Part shown: piece after piece, positions 35,265 through 44,628 of the stretch
How the letters are laid out: each line of letters starts with the position of its first letter
Numbering within the stretch: the stretch's first letter is position 1
DNA from: Bifidobacterium aerophilum
Lineage (GTDB): Bacteria; Actinomycetota; Actinomycetes; Actinomycetales; Bifidobacteriaceae
DNA: 64,000 nucleotides
Direction: 5' to 3'
NCBI RefSeq assembly: GCF_010667685.1
Contig: NZ_WHZW01000006.1
Coordinates: 1-64,000, forward strand
The notes under the pieces: model-generated
What the model saw: only the letters and a program-made list of their open reading frames with translations
Told to the model about the DNA's origin: nothing
Databases searched by the model: none
Position numbers and translations under genes: made by a program

Positions 35265-35274
35265 GGGGGGGGGG
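35265..35274. other. G10 homopolymer tract upstream of the glycosyltransferase
   Basis: Ten consecutive G on the plus strand (C10 on the gene's strand), in the 284-base gap between the TetR gene and the glycosyltransferase. Such tracts slip during replication and can switch gene expression. No other homopolymer of this length stood out in the window. Confidence 0.7.
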
Positions 35275-35329
35275 ACGTTCCCGGATGGGACGAAGAAGCC
35301 GGCCGTCCGGTCGGTCGCGTGGGTGACGG

Positions 35330-36076
35330 TCAGTCGGACGAATCGTCCCGCGTGCCGTCGGGCGACGTTTCCTGCGACATCGATGATTCCGGCGTTTCCG
35401 TGGACGTCGCCGCATCGGCGTGCGCGGCGGCCGGCGCCGGGCGGTTCTTCGCGCGCTTGCCTTCGAAGCGCAGCTCCGGTTTGGAATCGAGCCTGGACAG
35501 GCCGTGCCACGCGAGATCGACGATGTACGCGGCGAGCTGCTCCTTGCTCACCTTCGGCCGGTCGGCCCAGTACTGGCCGGTGAACACGATCATCCCGACG
35601 AGCATCTGCGCATAGTACGGCACGCCCTTGGTCGACAGCTTCTGCCGCTTGAACTCGGCCGTCAGCAGGTCCTCGACCTGCAGCGAGATGTCGCCGAGCA
35701 GGGAACTGAACGACCCGGCCGGATCGGTGCTCGGCGAATCGCGCACCAGCACCTGGAAGCCGTCGGCGTTCTCCTCGATGTACGTGAGCAGCGCCAGCGC
35801 GGCCTTTTCCACGATCTGGCGCGGGTGCACGTCCGGCTCGGACAGCGTGGCGGTGATCGTGCCGGTCAGCGCGCGCATCTCGCGGTCGACGATCACCGCG
35901 TACAGGCCTTCCTTGCCGCCGAAATGCTCGTAGACGATCGGCTTGCTCACCTTCGCGCTGGCGGCGATCTCCTCCACGCTCACCGCCTCGAAGCCTTTGG
36001 CGGCGAACAGCGCGCGACCGACTTGGATCAGCTGTTCGCGGCGTTGGAACGATGTCATACGGGAAGCATTGGCCAT
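35330..36076 (-). CDS. TetR-family transcriptional regulator
   Basis: Regulator of 248 residues. The helix-turn-helix is at about 10-55 (REQLIQVGRALFAAKGF, VSVEEIAASAKVSKPIVYEHFGGKEGLY); the C-terminal domain follows. The last 40 residues are a disordered tail rich in Ala, Ser, Asp and Glu. Starts at ATG (complement 36074-36076); a GTG two codons upstream is possible and neither has a clear Shine-Dalgarno. It is divergent from ftsY across 50 bases. Its target is unknown; this kind of TetR upstream of ftsY looks like a global or membrane-related regulator rather than part of the glycosyltransferase unit. Confidence 0.85.
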   Translation of the reverse strand: MANASRMTSFQRREQLIQVGRALFAAKGFEAVSVEEIAASAKVSKPIVYEHFGGKEGLYAVIVDREMRALTGTITATLSEPDVHPRQIVEKAALALLTYIEENADGFQVLVRDSPSTDPAGSFSSLLGDISLQVEDLLTAEFKRQKLSTKGVPYYAQMLVGMIVFTGQYWADRPKVSKEQLAAYIVDLAWHGLSRLDSKPELRFEGKRAKNRPAPAAAHADAATSTETPESSMSQETSPDGTRDDSSD

Positions 36077-36126
36077 GCCCACCAGTGTAACGACGGCCTG
36101 TCCCTTGCGGTTTTTAGGCTGGAACC

Positions 36127-37395
36127 ATGGATACGAATGTGATTATCGGCATTGTGGCCGTCGTGGCCATCGCCGTGTTGTTGATCGCGTGGGGCGTGTG
36201 GAACGACCGCACGCGCAAGGCCGCGCTCAAGCGTGCCGAGGATGAGGCCAAGGCGCGTGCCGACGCCCGGATCGCGGCCGAGAAGGAGGCCGAACGCAAG
36301 GCTCAGGCCGCTGTGGCGGAGAGTGCAAAGGCCGCGGAATCAAGCTCGGGCGGTTCGGATGAGACCCCCTCCGGCGCTGCTCGCCACCTCCCCCCGGAAG
36401 GGAAGGAAGAGGCCGAGGCTGCGCAGGTTGCCGTTGCGGAGCCGGCGCCGAAGCCCGCGGAAACCCCGGAAACGGCCGTCTCGCGCATCCAGCGGCTCAG
36501 GGCCAAGCTCGCCAACAGCTCCAACCCGTTCGGCAAGGCGCTGTTCTCCATCCTCACCAAGGACAACCTGTCCGAATCCGATTGGGAGGACGTCGAGGAC
36601 ACGCTGCTGCTCGCCGACGTCGGCGCCGAGGCCAGCGAACAGCTGGTCGACGAACTGCGCAAGGACGCCCGCATCGCCGGCAAGGCCGACGCGGCGGAAG
36701 TCCGTGCGAGCCTCAAGGAAAAGCTGCTCGACCTCGTCGGCCGCGACGTCGACCGTCGACTCAACGCGGACAAGGACGGCGCGAACAAGCCGTCCGTCAT
36801 CATCATGGTCGGCGTCAACGGCACCGGCAAGACCACGACCGCGGGCAAGCTCGCGCGACTGTTCGTCGCCGAAGGCAAGCAGGTCGTCATGGGCGCGGCC
36901 GACACGTTCCGCGCGGCCGCCGCGGACCAGCTCGAAACATGGGGCGCGAAGGTGAACGTGCCGGTCGTGCGGTCCGACAAGGACGGAGCCGACCCGGCGT
37001 CCGTCGCGTTCGAGGCCAGCGCGAAGGCCAAGGAGGCGAACGCCGACGTGCTCATCATCGACACGGCCGGTCGCCTGCAGAACAAGGCCAACCTGATGGA
37101 TGAGCTGGGCAAGATCCGCCGCGTCACCGAAAAGAACCTGCCCGTCGACGAAGTGCTGCTCGTGCTCGACGCGACCACCGGCCAGAACGGCATGACCCAA
37201 GCCAAGGTGTTCGCCGAGGCGATCGGCATCACCGGCGTCGTGCTGTCCAAGCTCGACGGCTCGGCCAAAGGCGGCATCGTGATCTCCGTGCAGAAGGAGC
37301 TCGGCGTGCCGGTCAAGCTCGTGGGCCTGGGCGAAGGCCCCGACGACCTCGCGCCGTTCGACCCCGAAGGCTTCGTCGACGGCATACTCGCGTAA
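36127..37395 (+). CDS. ftsY: Signal recognition particle receptor FtsY
   Basis: GTPase of 422 residues that docks SRP-ribosome complexes at the membrane. An N-terminal membrane segment (about 5-24) precedes a charged linker (25-118), then the NG domain: N-domain helices from about 120, G1 GVNGTGKTTT (about 228-237), GAADTFRAAAADQLE, LIIDTAGR, and SKLDGSAKGG. Complete and normal. The linker includes a Pro-rich stretch at DNA 36363-36402 that resembles half of the mosaic palindromic repeat (CCCCCTCCGGCG...CACCTCCCCCC), so part of it may be repeat-derived. Confidence 0.95.
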   Translation: MDTNVIIGIVAVVAIAVLLIAWGVWNDRTRKAALKRAEDEAKARADARIAAEKEAERKAQAAVAESAKAAESSSGGSDETPSGAARHLPPEGKEEAEAAQVAVAEPAPKPAETPETAVSRIQRLRAKLANSSNPFGKALFSILTKDNLSESDWEDVEDTLLLADVGAEASEQLVDELRKDARIAGKADAAEVRASLKEKLLDLVGRDVDRRLNADKDGANKPSVIIMVGVNGTGKTTTAGKLARLFVAEGKQVVMGAADTFRAAAADQLETWGAKVNVPVVRSDKDGADPASVAFEASAKAKEANADVLIIDTAGRLQNKANLMDELGKIRRVTEKNLPVDEVLLVLDATTGQNGMTQAKVFAEAIGITGVVLSKLDGSAKGGIVISVQKELGVPVKLVGLGEGPDDLAPFDPEGFVDGILA

Positions 37396-37401
37396 GGCTG
37401 C

Positions 37402-37431
37402 CTCGGCTCCCTCTCAACCGCGGGAGCCGAG
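37402..37431. repeat. CTCGGCTCCC hairpin after ftsY
   Basis: CTCGGCTCCC and GGGAGCCGAG enclose a ten-base loop TCTCAACCGC. A near-identical stem and loop occurs at 63112-63141, also between genes, so it is a small dispersed hairpin. Confidence 0.55.
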
Positions 37432-37453
37432 AACGGTAAACGTCCGCACAGTG

Positions 37454-37492
37454 AAACGTCCGCACCCGAGAAATCGGATGCGGACGTTTTTT
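37454..37492 (+). terminator. Terminator after ftsY
   Basis: AAACGTCCGCA and TGCGGACGTTT form an 11-pair stem with the A/T ends running into a T6 tract. It is about 60 bases past the ftsY stop. The remaining 260 bases to amtB show only its ribosome-binding site and no gene. Confidence 0.85.
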
Positions 37493-37751
37493 CGTAACAT
37501 CGGCATCCGCCGGATCGCCCGCGCGAACGAATCCGCGAAAATCCGCCGTCCCCGTACGTGGTCACGCCCGCGCGCCGGCCGCGATCCGTCCTCCCTCGTT
37601 TTACATGCGCGTAACGTTCCGTAACGTTTCCACAACACGTGCGGCGTTCCATACGATGTGTGAGTTTCCCGACAAGGGGAACGGCAAGAGTTACCCGACC
37701 GCTCGGTTCGTGCAACGGGCTGGCGGACAAGACAAAGAGAGGGAGGTTGAC

Positions 37752-39375
<1,624 letters not shown>

Positions 39376-39423
39376 CAGACTCCCGGGCCGAGCGTTCGTC
39401 CGGTTCGGGCATCAGTAAGACAG

Positions 39424-39461
39424 ATCCCCGCACGCAGCGTCACGCCGTGCGGGGATTTTTC
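39424..39461 (+). terminator. Terminator after the PII gene
   Basis: ATCCCCGCACG and CGTGCGGGGAT form an 11-pair perfect stem followed by TTTTT. It separates amtB-glnB from glnD; the latter therefore probably has its own promoter in the repeat-filled 270 bases that follow. Confidence 0.85.
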
Positions 39462-39505
39462 GTTTCGTACCCGGCTCCTTGGCGGGGGCTGTTCTCGCGT
39501 CAGGC

Positions 39506-39678
39506 CTGCTCCCCCTGGCAGGGGGAGCTGTCGAGCAAAGCGAGGCTGAGGGGGTCTGGGGCGTTGGCGTCTGACTCCCTCAGTCACCTGCGGTGACAGC
39601 TCCCCCTGGCAGGGGGAGCAGCATAACGCATCAGGTCGCAGCAGTAGAGCAATGAGCATCCCCCTATCAGGGAGAGCA
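39506..39678. repeat. Mosaic palindromic repeat, copy D
   Basis: Half-elements at 39506-39556 (GCTCCCCCTGGCAGGGGGAGC then GAGGCTGAGGGGGTC) and 39572-39622 (GACTCCCTCAGTCACC, a GTCACC/GGTGAC hairpin, AGCTCCCCC...GGGGGAGC), plus a truncated piece at 39656-39678. It lies between the PII gene terminator and glnD. Confidence 0.7.
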
Positions 39679-39730
39679 TCCAGAAGATGCGAGTCAGTTA
39701 TTATCACACCATTTTCGGAAGGAAGCGGCA

Positions 39731-41563
39731 ATGGCTTCGGCGGTCGACAAACTCAAGGCACGGTTCATGGATCTCAGCCGGCCCGACGACGACGGCATCT
39801 ACCGTGACGGTGCAGCCAAACGCAAGGCGCGCACCGAACTGGCGGTCAGTGCCTTGCGGCAACTGTGGTCCGAAGCGGTAGCCGGCGTCTCCTTCGACGT
39901 GCCGTCAACCGGCATCGGACTCGCCGCGGTCGGTTCGCTCGCACGCGGCCAGATCGGACCGTCATCCGACATCGACCTCGTCATCATCTACGAGCCGCAC
40001 GCCGTCAGCGACGCCCAGCTCAACGAACTCGCCAACAAGATCTGGTATCCGATGTGGGATTCCGGACTCGACCTCGACCACTCCGTACGCACGCGCCAGC
40101 AGTGCGAGGCGGTCACCGACAAGGACCTGCCCGCCGCAATGGGATGGCTCGACGTGCTGCCGCTCGCCGGCGACACCGGACTGATCGCCGCCACGGCCGC
40201 ATCCATCCTTGAACGGTGGCGCAAGGCCGCGCGCAAGCGCCTGCCCGAACTGCTCGAATCCGCCGAGAAACGACTGACCGAATTCGGTAGGCTGCCATAC
40301 CTCAACCAGCCCGACATCAAGGAGGCGCGCGGCGGACTGCGCGACTCCGTACTCGTGTCCGCGCTCGCCGCATCATGGCTCGCCGACCGCCCGCACGGCG
40401 CATACGACGCGGCCGTCGAGGCGCTGCTCGACGTGCGCGACTGCATCCACCTGGTCGCGAACAAGGACACGAACCTGCTGTTGCCGCCGTATCAGGCCAA
40501 GGTCGCCGCCATGCTCGGCTTCGCGGATCCGACCCTGCCCGAAGGGGAACGCGAGGCGAAATCCGTCGAGGACCTGCAGACCAGGCTCGCGCGTCTCGGC
40601 CGCACGATCGCGTTCTCGCTCGATTCGACGGCCTCGCGCGCCGGGCATTCGCTCACGCATGACAAGCCCAGATTCTCGTTCTTCCAAATGATGAACCCGC
40701 GCGCCGGCGGCAAACGAGAGGCTCCGACGTTCGAGGTGCTCGCGCCGGGGGTGGTGTCTCACGAACGCGAGGTGGTGCTCGCGCCGGGGGCGGATCCGTC
40801 GCGGGATGCGGCGCTGGCGTTGCGTGCGGCCGTGGCGGCGGCGGAATTCGAGCTGCCGATCAACCCGGCCACGCTGACGAACCTCAGGAGGTGCCCGATC
40901 CGCGATTCGGTGTGGAACGACGAGTCGCGCGATCTGTTCGTGCGGCTTCTCGCATCGGGGCCGGCGCTGCTCGACGTGTGGGACGAGATCGATTTCGTCG
41001 ACATCCCGGGGCGATGGATCCCCGAATGGCTGGGTATCCGCAACCGTCCGAGCGCGTCCGCCGCGCATCGGTATACGATCGACCGTCACAGCATCGAGGT
41101 GGTGACGCGACTGACGCGCGAATCGTCCGCGGCGCCCGGCGAGCGGTATGACGACGATCATTACACGGCGTTGCTGCTGGCCGGCCTGCTGCACGACATC
41201 GGCAAGCGGCCGTTCGTGACCGATCATGCGGCCGAAGGCGCGAAGCATGTGCCGGTGATTTTGAAGCGTATGGGATTCTCGCCCGCCATCGTACGCTGGG
41301 CCACGCTGCTCGTGCGGGAGCACCTGACGCTGTCCGAATTCGCGACCGGACGCAACCCCAATGATCCGGCGGTGGGCGATGACCTGGCCGGACGGCTTGA
41401 CCATGATCCGGTGCTGCTCGACATGCTGTTCGATCTGACCCGTGCCGACGGATCGTCGCTCGGGGCGACCGCGGGCGAGCAGATCACCAAGCAGTATGGC
41501 TGGTCGAAGTGGCGCGAATCGCTGGTGAGGGCCATGTACAACGCCACGCGGTACCACATGTGA
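39731..41563 (+). CDS. glnD: PII uridylyltransferase GlnD, without ACT domains
   Basis: Protein of 610 residues. Nucleotidyltransferase domain: GSLARGQIGPSSDIDLVII with the catalytic Asp pair (about 66-84), then the PDIKEARGGLRD signature. An HD domain follows near residues 455-530 (LLAGLLHDIGKRPF) and should remove the nucleotide. The chain stops shortly after the HD domain. The two C-terminal ACT domains that sense glutamine in canonical GlnD (about 850-900 residues) are absent, with no trace of them in the 290 bases downstream. Nitrogen sensing must differ. The ATG follows GGAAGGAAGCGGCA. Confidence 0.9.
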   Translation: MASAVDKLKARFMDLSRPDDDGIYRDGAAKRKARTELAVSALRQLWSEAVAGVSFDVPSTGIGLAAVGSLARGQIGPSSDIDLVIIYEPHAVSDAQLNELANKIWYPMWDSGLDLDHSVRTRQQCEAVTDKDLPAAMGWLDVLPLAGDTGLIAATAASILERWRKAARKRLPELLESAEKRLTEFGRLPYLNQPDIKEARGGLRDSVLVSALAASWLADRPHGAYDAAVEALLDVRDCIHLVANKDTNLLLPPYQAKVAAMLGFADPTLPEGEREAKSVEDLQTRLARLGRTIAFSLDSTASRAGHSLTHDKPRFSFFQMMNPRAGGKREAPTFEVLAPGVVSHEREVVLAPGADPSRDAALALRAAVAAAEFELPINPATLTNLRRCPIRDSVWNDESRDLFVRLLASGPALLDVWDEIDFVDIPGRWIPEWLGIRNRPSASAAHRYTIDRHSIEVVTRLTRESSAAPGERYDDDHYTALLLAGLLHDIGKRPFVTDHAAEGAKHVPVILKRMGFSPAIVRWATLLVREHLTLSEFATGRNPNDPAVGDDLAGRLDHDPVLLDMLFDLTRADGSSLGATAGEQITKQYGWSKWRESLVRAMYNATRYHM

Positions 41564-41575
41564 GGTGCAATCCGT

Positions 41576-41836
41576 AAACCTTGAGGCAGTTTTTCTCGGC
41601 GGGCGAGGTCTTTCTGCAAACCTTGAGGCAGTGCCCTCGTTCAAACAGGCCTCCGGACCTCCGTTTCCGCTCCAAAATAGCGCGGTGCGACGAACGCGCT
41701 GCCTCAGAGTTTGCGGAATGACCCTTGCGGGATGAGGAACCTGCCTCAAGGTTTGCGAAACGATGTGAGGTTTGACGATCGAGAGGCTGAATCCGGTCTT
41801 TGACGGGGCCGGTTTTAACCTCTTGATCGTCAAACC
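41576..41836. repeat. Inverted word array between glnD and MATE gene
   Basis: AAACCTTGAGGCAG occurs at 41576 and 41618 (42 bases apart); its inverse CTGCCTCA...GTTTGCG occurs at 41699 and 41741 (also 42 apart), making a large imperfect inverted repeat. A separate 18-pair hairpin with one mismatch follows: GGTTTGACGATCGAGAGG at 41769-41786 and its partner at 41819-41836. The genes on both sides converge here. Confidence 0.7.
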
Positions 41837-41856
41837 GGCTCATTGCGGCGGTGCGA

Positions 41857-43278
41857 TCAGCGCATCCAACGATCGGTGCGGACGCGCAGACCGTTGAATA
41901 CGGCCCGCACGCCGACGAACAGCACGTTGATGATGACCCACAACGCGACCATTCGCGCGGTATCGCCCGTGATGAGACAGCCATCCAGCGCGTTGACGGC
42001 GACCAGCGCCGGCAGGTAGATCGCGGTGGTCACGGTACAGCCGATGGCCAGATACCGGTAATCGCCGGCGCCGATGAGAATGCCGTCAAGCGCCCACATC
42101 CAGCCGCCGAGCGGCAGGAACACGGCCAGCACGAGGCATCCCACGACGATCAGGTGCCGCACCTCGGGCGTGGGGGAGAACAGGGGCGCCGCGGCCGACC
42201 CGATGACGGCGAGCCCGACGCCGAGCGCCGCTCCGGACAACAACCCGGCGCGCCCCGCCACACGGGTCATGGCCCGGGCGCCGTCGCGCCGGCCCGCGCC
42301 CAGTTCCGTGGCGACGAGCGTCTGCCCCGCGATGCCGATCGCGTCCAGCATGTTGATCACGAAATTCCAGCTCGAATTGACGGCCTGATATCCGGCCAGC
42401 ACGGTCACTCCCATATGCGTGGCCAGCACCACCGTGCCCACCATCGAAGCGCGCAGCGCCAGCGTGCGCACGAACAACGGCACGCCGTCGCCGGCCGTGC
42501 GCATGATGCCGCCCGGCCGAGGCCTCCAACTCGCGCCGTCCGACCGTGCCCACAGCAACGCCGGCACGACGAGAAATGCGCCCATGAACCATTGCGCGAT
42601 CAGCGTCGCTGCTCCCGAGCCGGCGATGCCCCATCCGAACCCGAACACGAACAGCACGTCGAGCACGGTGTTCACGACCGCGCCGGCGACCGCCGCCACC
42701 AGCGTGATCCGCACCTTCTGCAGTCCGCGGAAAATGCCGTTCGCCGCATAGACCAGCAGCATGCCTGGCAACCCGAACACCACGGTCCGCACATACGCGA
42801 CCGCGTTCGCCAGCACGGCCCCGCGTGCGCCCATCGCCGCGCACAGCGGCCCGGCGGCCGTGAACAGCAGGGCGGAAACGACCATGCCGATGCCCAGCGC
42901 CAGCCACAATCCGTCGATGCCCGCCTCGAGTCCCTCGCGTCGCCGGCCCGAGCCGATCAGCCGCGCCACCTGCGACGTGGTGCCGTACGCCAAAAACACG
43001 CACAGGCCGACCGTGGTGAGAATAATGGTCGAACCGACCGAAAGTCCGGCCAGTGCCGCGTCGTCGATGTGTCCGACGATGGCCGTGTCGATGAGGATGA
43101 ATGCCGGCTCGGCGATGAGCTGCCCGAACGTGGGGATCGCCAGCGCGAGGATGCGCCGGTTCGCGGATGCGAAGGAGGAGGCGGACGTTGCGGATGGCGG
43201 AGCGGGAGTGTCGCCGGATTGCGCCGAGGCCGCTGGCGTGCGAGACGAGGGCTGGTCGTCGCGGTTCGTGATGGTCAT
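41857..43278 (-). CDS. MATE-family efflux protein
   Basis: Multidrug/toxin extrusion protein of 473 residues with about twelve membrane segments in two homologous halves. After a disordered 38-residue N-terminus it begins ILALAIPTFGQLIAEPAFILIDTAIVGH, the DinF-type start; AYGTTSQVARLIG and GLPGMLLVYAANGIFRGLQ are family-typical. It probably exchanges Na+ or H+ for cationic compounds. The start ATG has only a weak site (AGTGGATC). No regulator is adjacent; it is divergent from the DnaA-box cluster. Confidence 0.9.
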   Translation of the reverse strand: MTITNRDDQPSSRTPAASAQSGDTPAPPSATSASSFASANRRILALAIPTFGQLIAEPAFILIDTAIVGHIDDAALAGLSVGSTIILTTVGLCVFLAYGTTSQVARLIGSGRRREGLEAGIDGLWLALGIGMVVSALLFTAAGPLCAAMGARGAVLANAVAYVRTVVFGLPGMLLVYAANGIFRGLQKVRITLVAAVAGAVVNTVLDVLFVFGFGWGIAGSGAATLIAQWFMGAFLVVPALLWARSDGASWRPRPGGIMRTAGDGVPLFVRTLALRASMVGTVVLATHMGVTVLAGYQAVNSSWNFVINMLDAIGIAGQTLVATELGAGRRDGARAMTRVAGRAGLLSGAALGVGLAVIGSAAAPLFSPTPEVRHLIVVGCLVLAVFLPLGGWMWALDGILIGAGDYRYLAIGCTVTTAIYLPALVAVNALDGCLITGDTARMVALWVIINVLFVGVRAVFNGLRVRTDRWMR

Positions 43279-43442
43279 GATCCACTACCGTACTCAATTG
43301 CCGTGCTCAATGTGATGCGTGCGGGAGACGGTAATGGAGAGGCCGCGTTCCGTATCGGCGGTTGCGGTCGTGTTGTGTCTTGTTGCGGCATTTAATGTGC
43401 GCATGTGGCCTATATCACATTGACCTGTGAAAGGCAAATGGA

Positions 43443-43576
43443 TTGTCCACGCGCAATCGGTTATCCACGGGTTATCCCCAAGTTATGCACCGAGTTATCC
43501 CCAATATGTGGATAACTCGGTGGATTGTGCACAGGTTGATCCCCGAAATGTGGATAACTCGATTTTCTTATCCACA
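43443..43576. promoter_or_regulatory. DnaA-box cluster
   Basis: Three perfect DnaA boxes (TTATCCACA) at 43507-43515 and 43549-43557 (minus) and 43568-43576 (plus), plus near matches TTGTCCACG (43443), TTATCCACG (43461), TTATCCCCA (43472 and 43495), TTATGCACC (43483) and TTGTGCACA (43525). Nine sites in 134 bases is far above chance. Neither dnaA, dnaN nor rpmH is in the window, so a titration or reactivation site is likelier than oriC. Confidence 0.7.
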
Positions 43577-43662
43577 TTGCACAATCCGTGCGTGTCGCGC
43601 CGATGGCGCCACTGTGAACGGAAGATGACGGCTGCGTTTGCTCGGGGCTTCGGAGGTGGGGC

Positions 43663-43690
43663 GTCCGACAGTCGGACGACTAATAGTCGT
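43663..43690 (+). promoter_or_regulatory. Double palindrome upstream of pnuC-nadR
   Basis: GTCCGAC-A-GTCGGAC (43663-43677) overlaps ACGACT-AAT-AGTCGT (43676-43690). The start of pnuC is about 110 bases downstream. The second palindrome is the more operator-like and could bind an NAD-metabolism regulator. Confidence 0.45.
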
Positions 43691-43797
43691 TGTGACTATA
43701 TCTCGTTGTACCGTATCCGTGACACATGATCCATGACATATCATCCGCGGCGCGAACCGAACGCAAGACACCGCGGAGCCCACGGAGAGAGGTACCG

Positions 43798-44622
43798 ATG
43801 AACGACCTGATGAACGGCGTGAGGAACGCCGTCAACCCCAAGCGCGTGCTGCGCGAACTGACCGATTTCAAGCCCGGCGAATTCCTGCTCATCGCAGTGA
43901 TGCTGCTCGCGCAGATCATCTCCTTCGTCTTCGCCGGCTCCTACGGTCTGGCCGACTGGATCGGCCTGATCTCCGGCATCTGCATCGTCTTCAACCTCAT
44001 CCTCGTCGACCGCGGTCGCCTGACCAACTACCTGTGGGGCTTCCTCGGCTGCGCCACCTGGCTGTGGGTCGCCGTGCTGAACCACCTCGTCGGCGACATC
44101 TTCTCCCAGATCTTCTACGTCGTCATGCAGTTCGTCGGCGTGTATGTCTGGCAGCGCCAGCTCGACCGCCAGAAGAGCGCCGGCTCCGACGCGTCCGCCG
44201 TCGGCTCGGCCGAGGTCAAGGCCCGCAACATCACCTGGTGGCAGGGCCTGCTCGCCGTCGTCTTCACCGTCGCCGTCTACCTGATCGTCGTGTTCACCTC
44301 GCATGCGACCGGCGGCGTGCAGATCTGGCTCGACGGCACGCTGCTGCCGCTCGGCATCATCGGCCAGGTGCTCATGACCTACGGCTACCGTTCGCAGTGG
44401 ATCGCATGGCTGCTGCTCGACGTCATCAAGGTCGTCATCTGGTGGAACCAGCTCGCCGCCGGCGGCCCGGGCGCGATGTCGATGTTCGTGCTGCAGGTCG
44501 TCATGCTCGTCAACGGCTTCTACGGCACGTGGGTGTGGTTCCACAAGGACAGCGTCTCCGCCGCGGCCGAGCGTGCCTCTGAGCAGCCCGTCGCCGCCCA
44601 ACCCGCCGTCGCGAAGGCCTGA
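43798..44622 (+). CDS. pnuC: Nicotinamide riboside transporter PnuC
   Basis: Membrane protein of 274 residues with about seven segments, matching PnuC: FIFNLILVDRGR-like FNLILVDRGRLTNYLWG, QFVGVYVWQRQLD, and the WQ..W-type NR-binding stretch MSMFVLQVVMLVNGFYGTWVW. PnuC lets nicotinamide riboside diffuse in, where phosphorylation by NadR traps it. The ATG at 43798 follows GAGAGGTACCG; the frame extends upstream but the extra part is not PnuC-like. nadR starts six bases after its stop. Confidence 0.93.
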   Translation: MNDLMNGVRNAVNPKRVLRELTDFKPGEFLLIAVMLLAQIISFVFAGSYGLADWIGLISGICIVFNLILVDRGRLTNYLWGFLGCATWLWVAVLNHLVGDIFSQIFYVVMQFVGVYVWQRQLDRQKSAGSDASAVGSAEVKARNITWWQGLLAVVFTVAVYLIVVFTSHATGGVQIWLDGTLLPLGIIGQVLMTYGYRSQWIAWLLLDVIKVVIWWNQLAAGGPGAMSMFVLQVVMLVNGFYGTWVWFHKDSVSAAAERASEQPVAAQPAVAKA

Positions 44623-44628
44623 TCCGCG

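Noticed and set aside
43443..43576. Chromosomal replication origin oriC
   Set aside because: DnaA boxes are dense, but dnaA, dnaN, recF and rpmH are missing. Called only a DnaA-box cluster until GC skew is checked.
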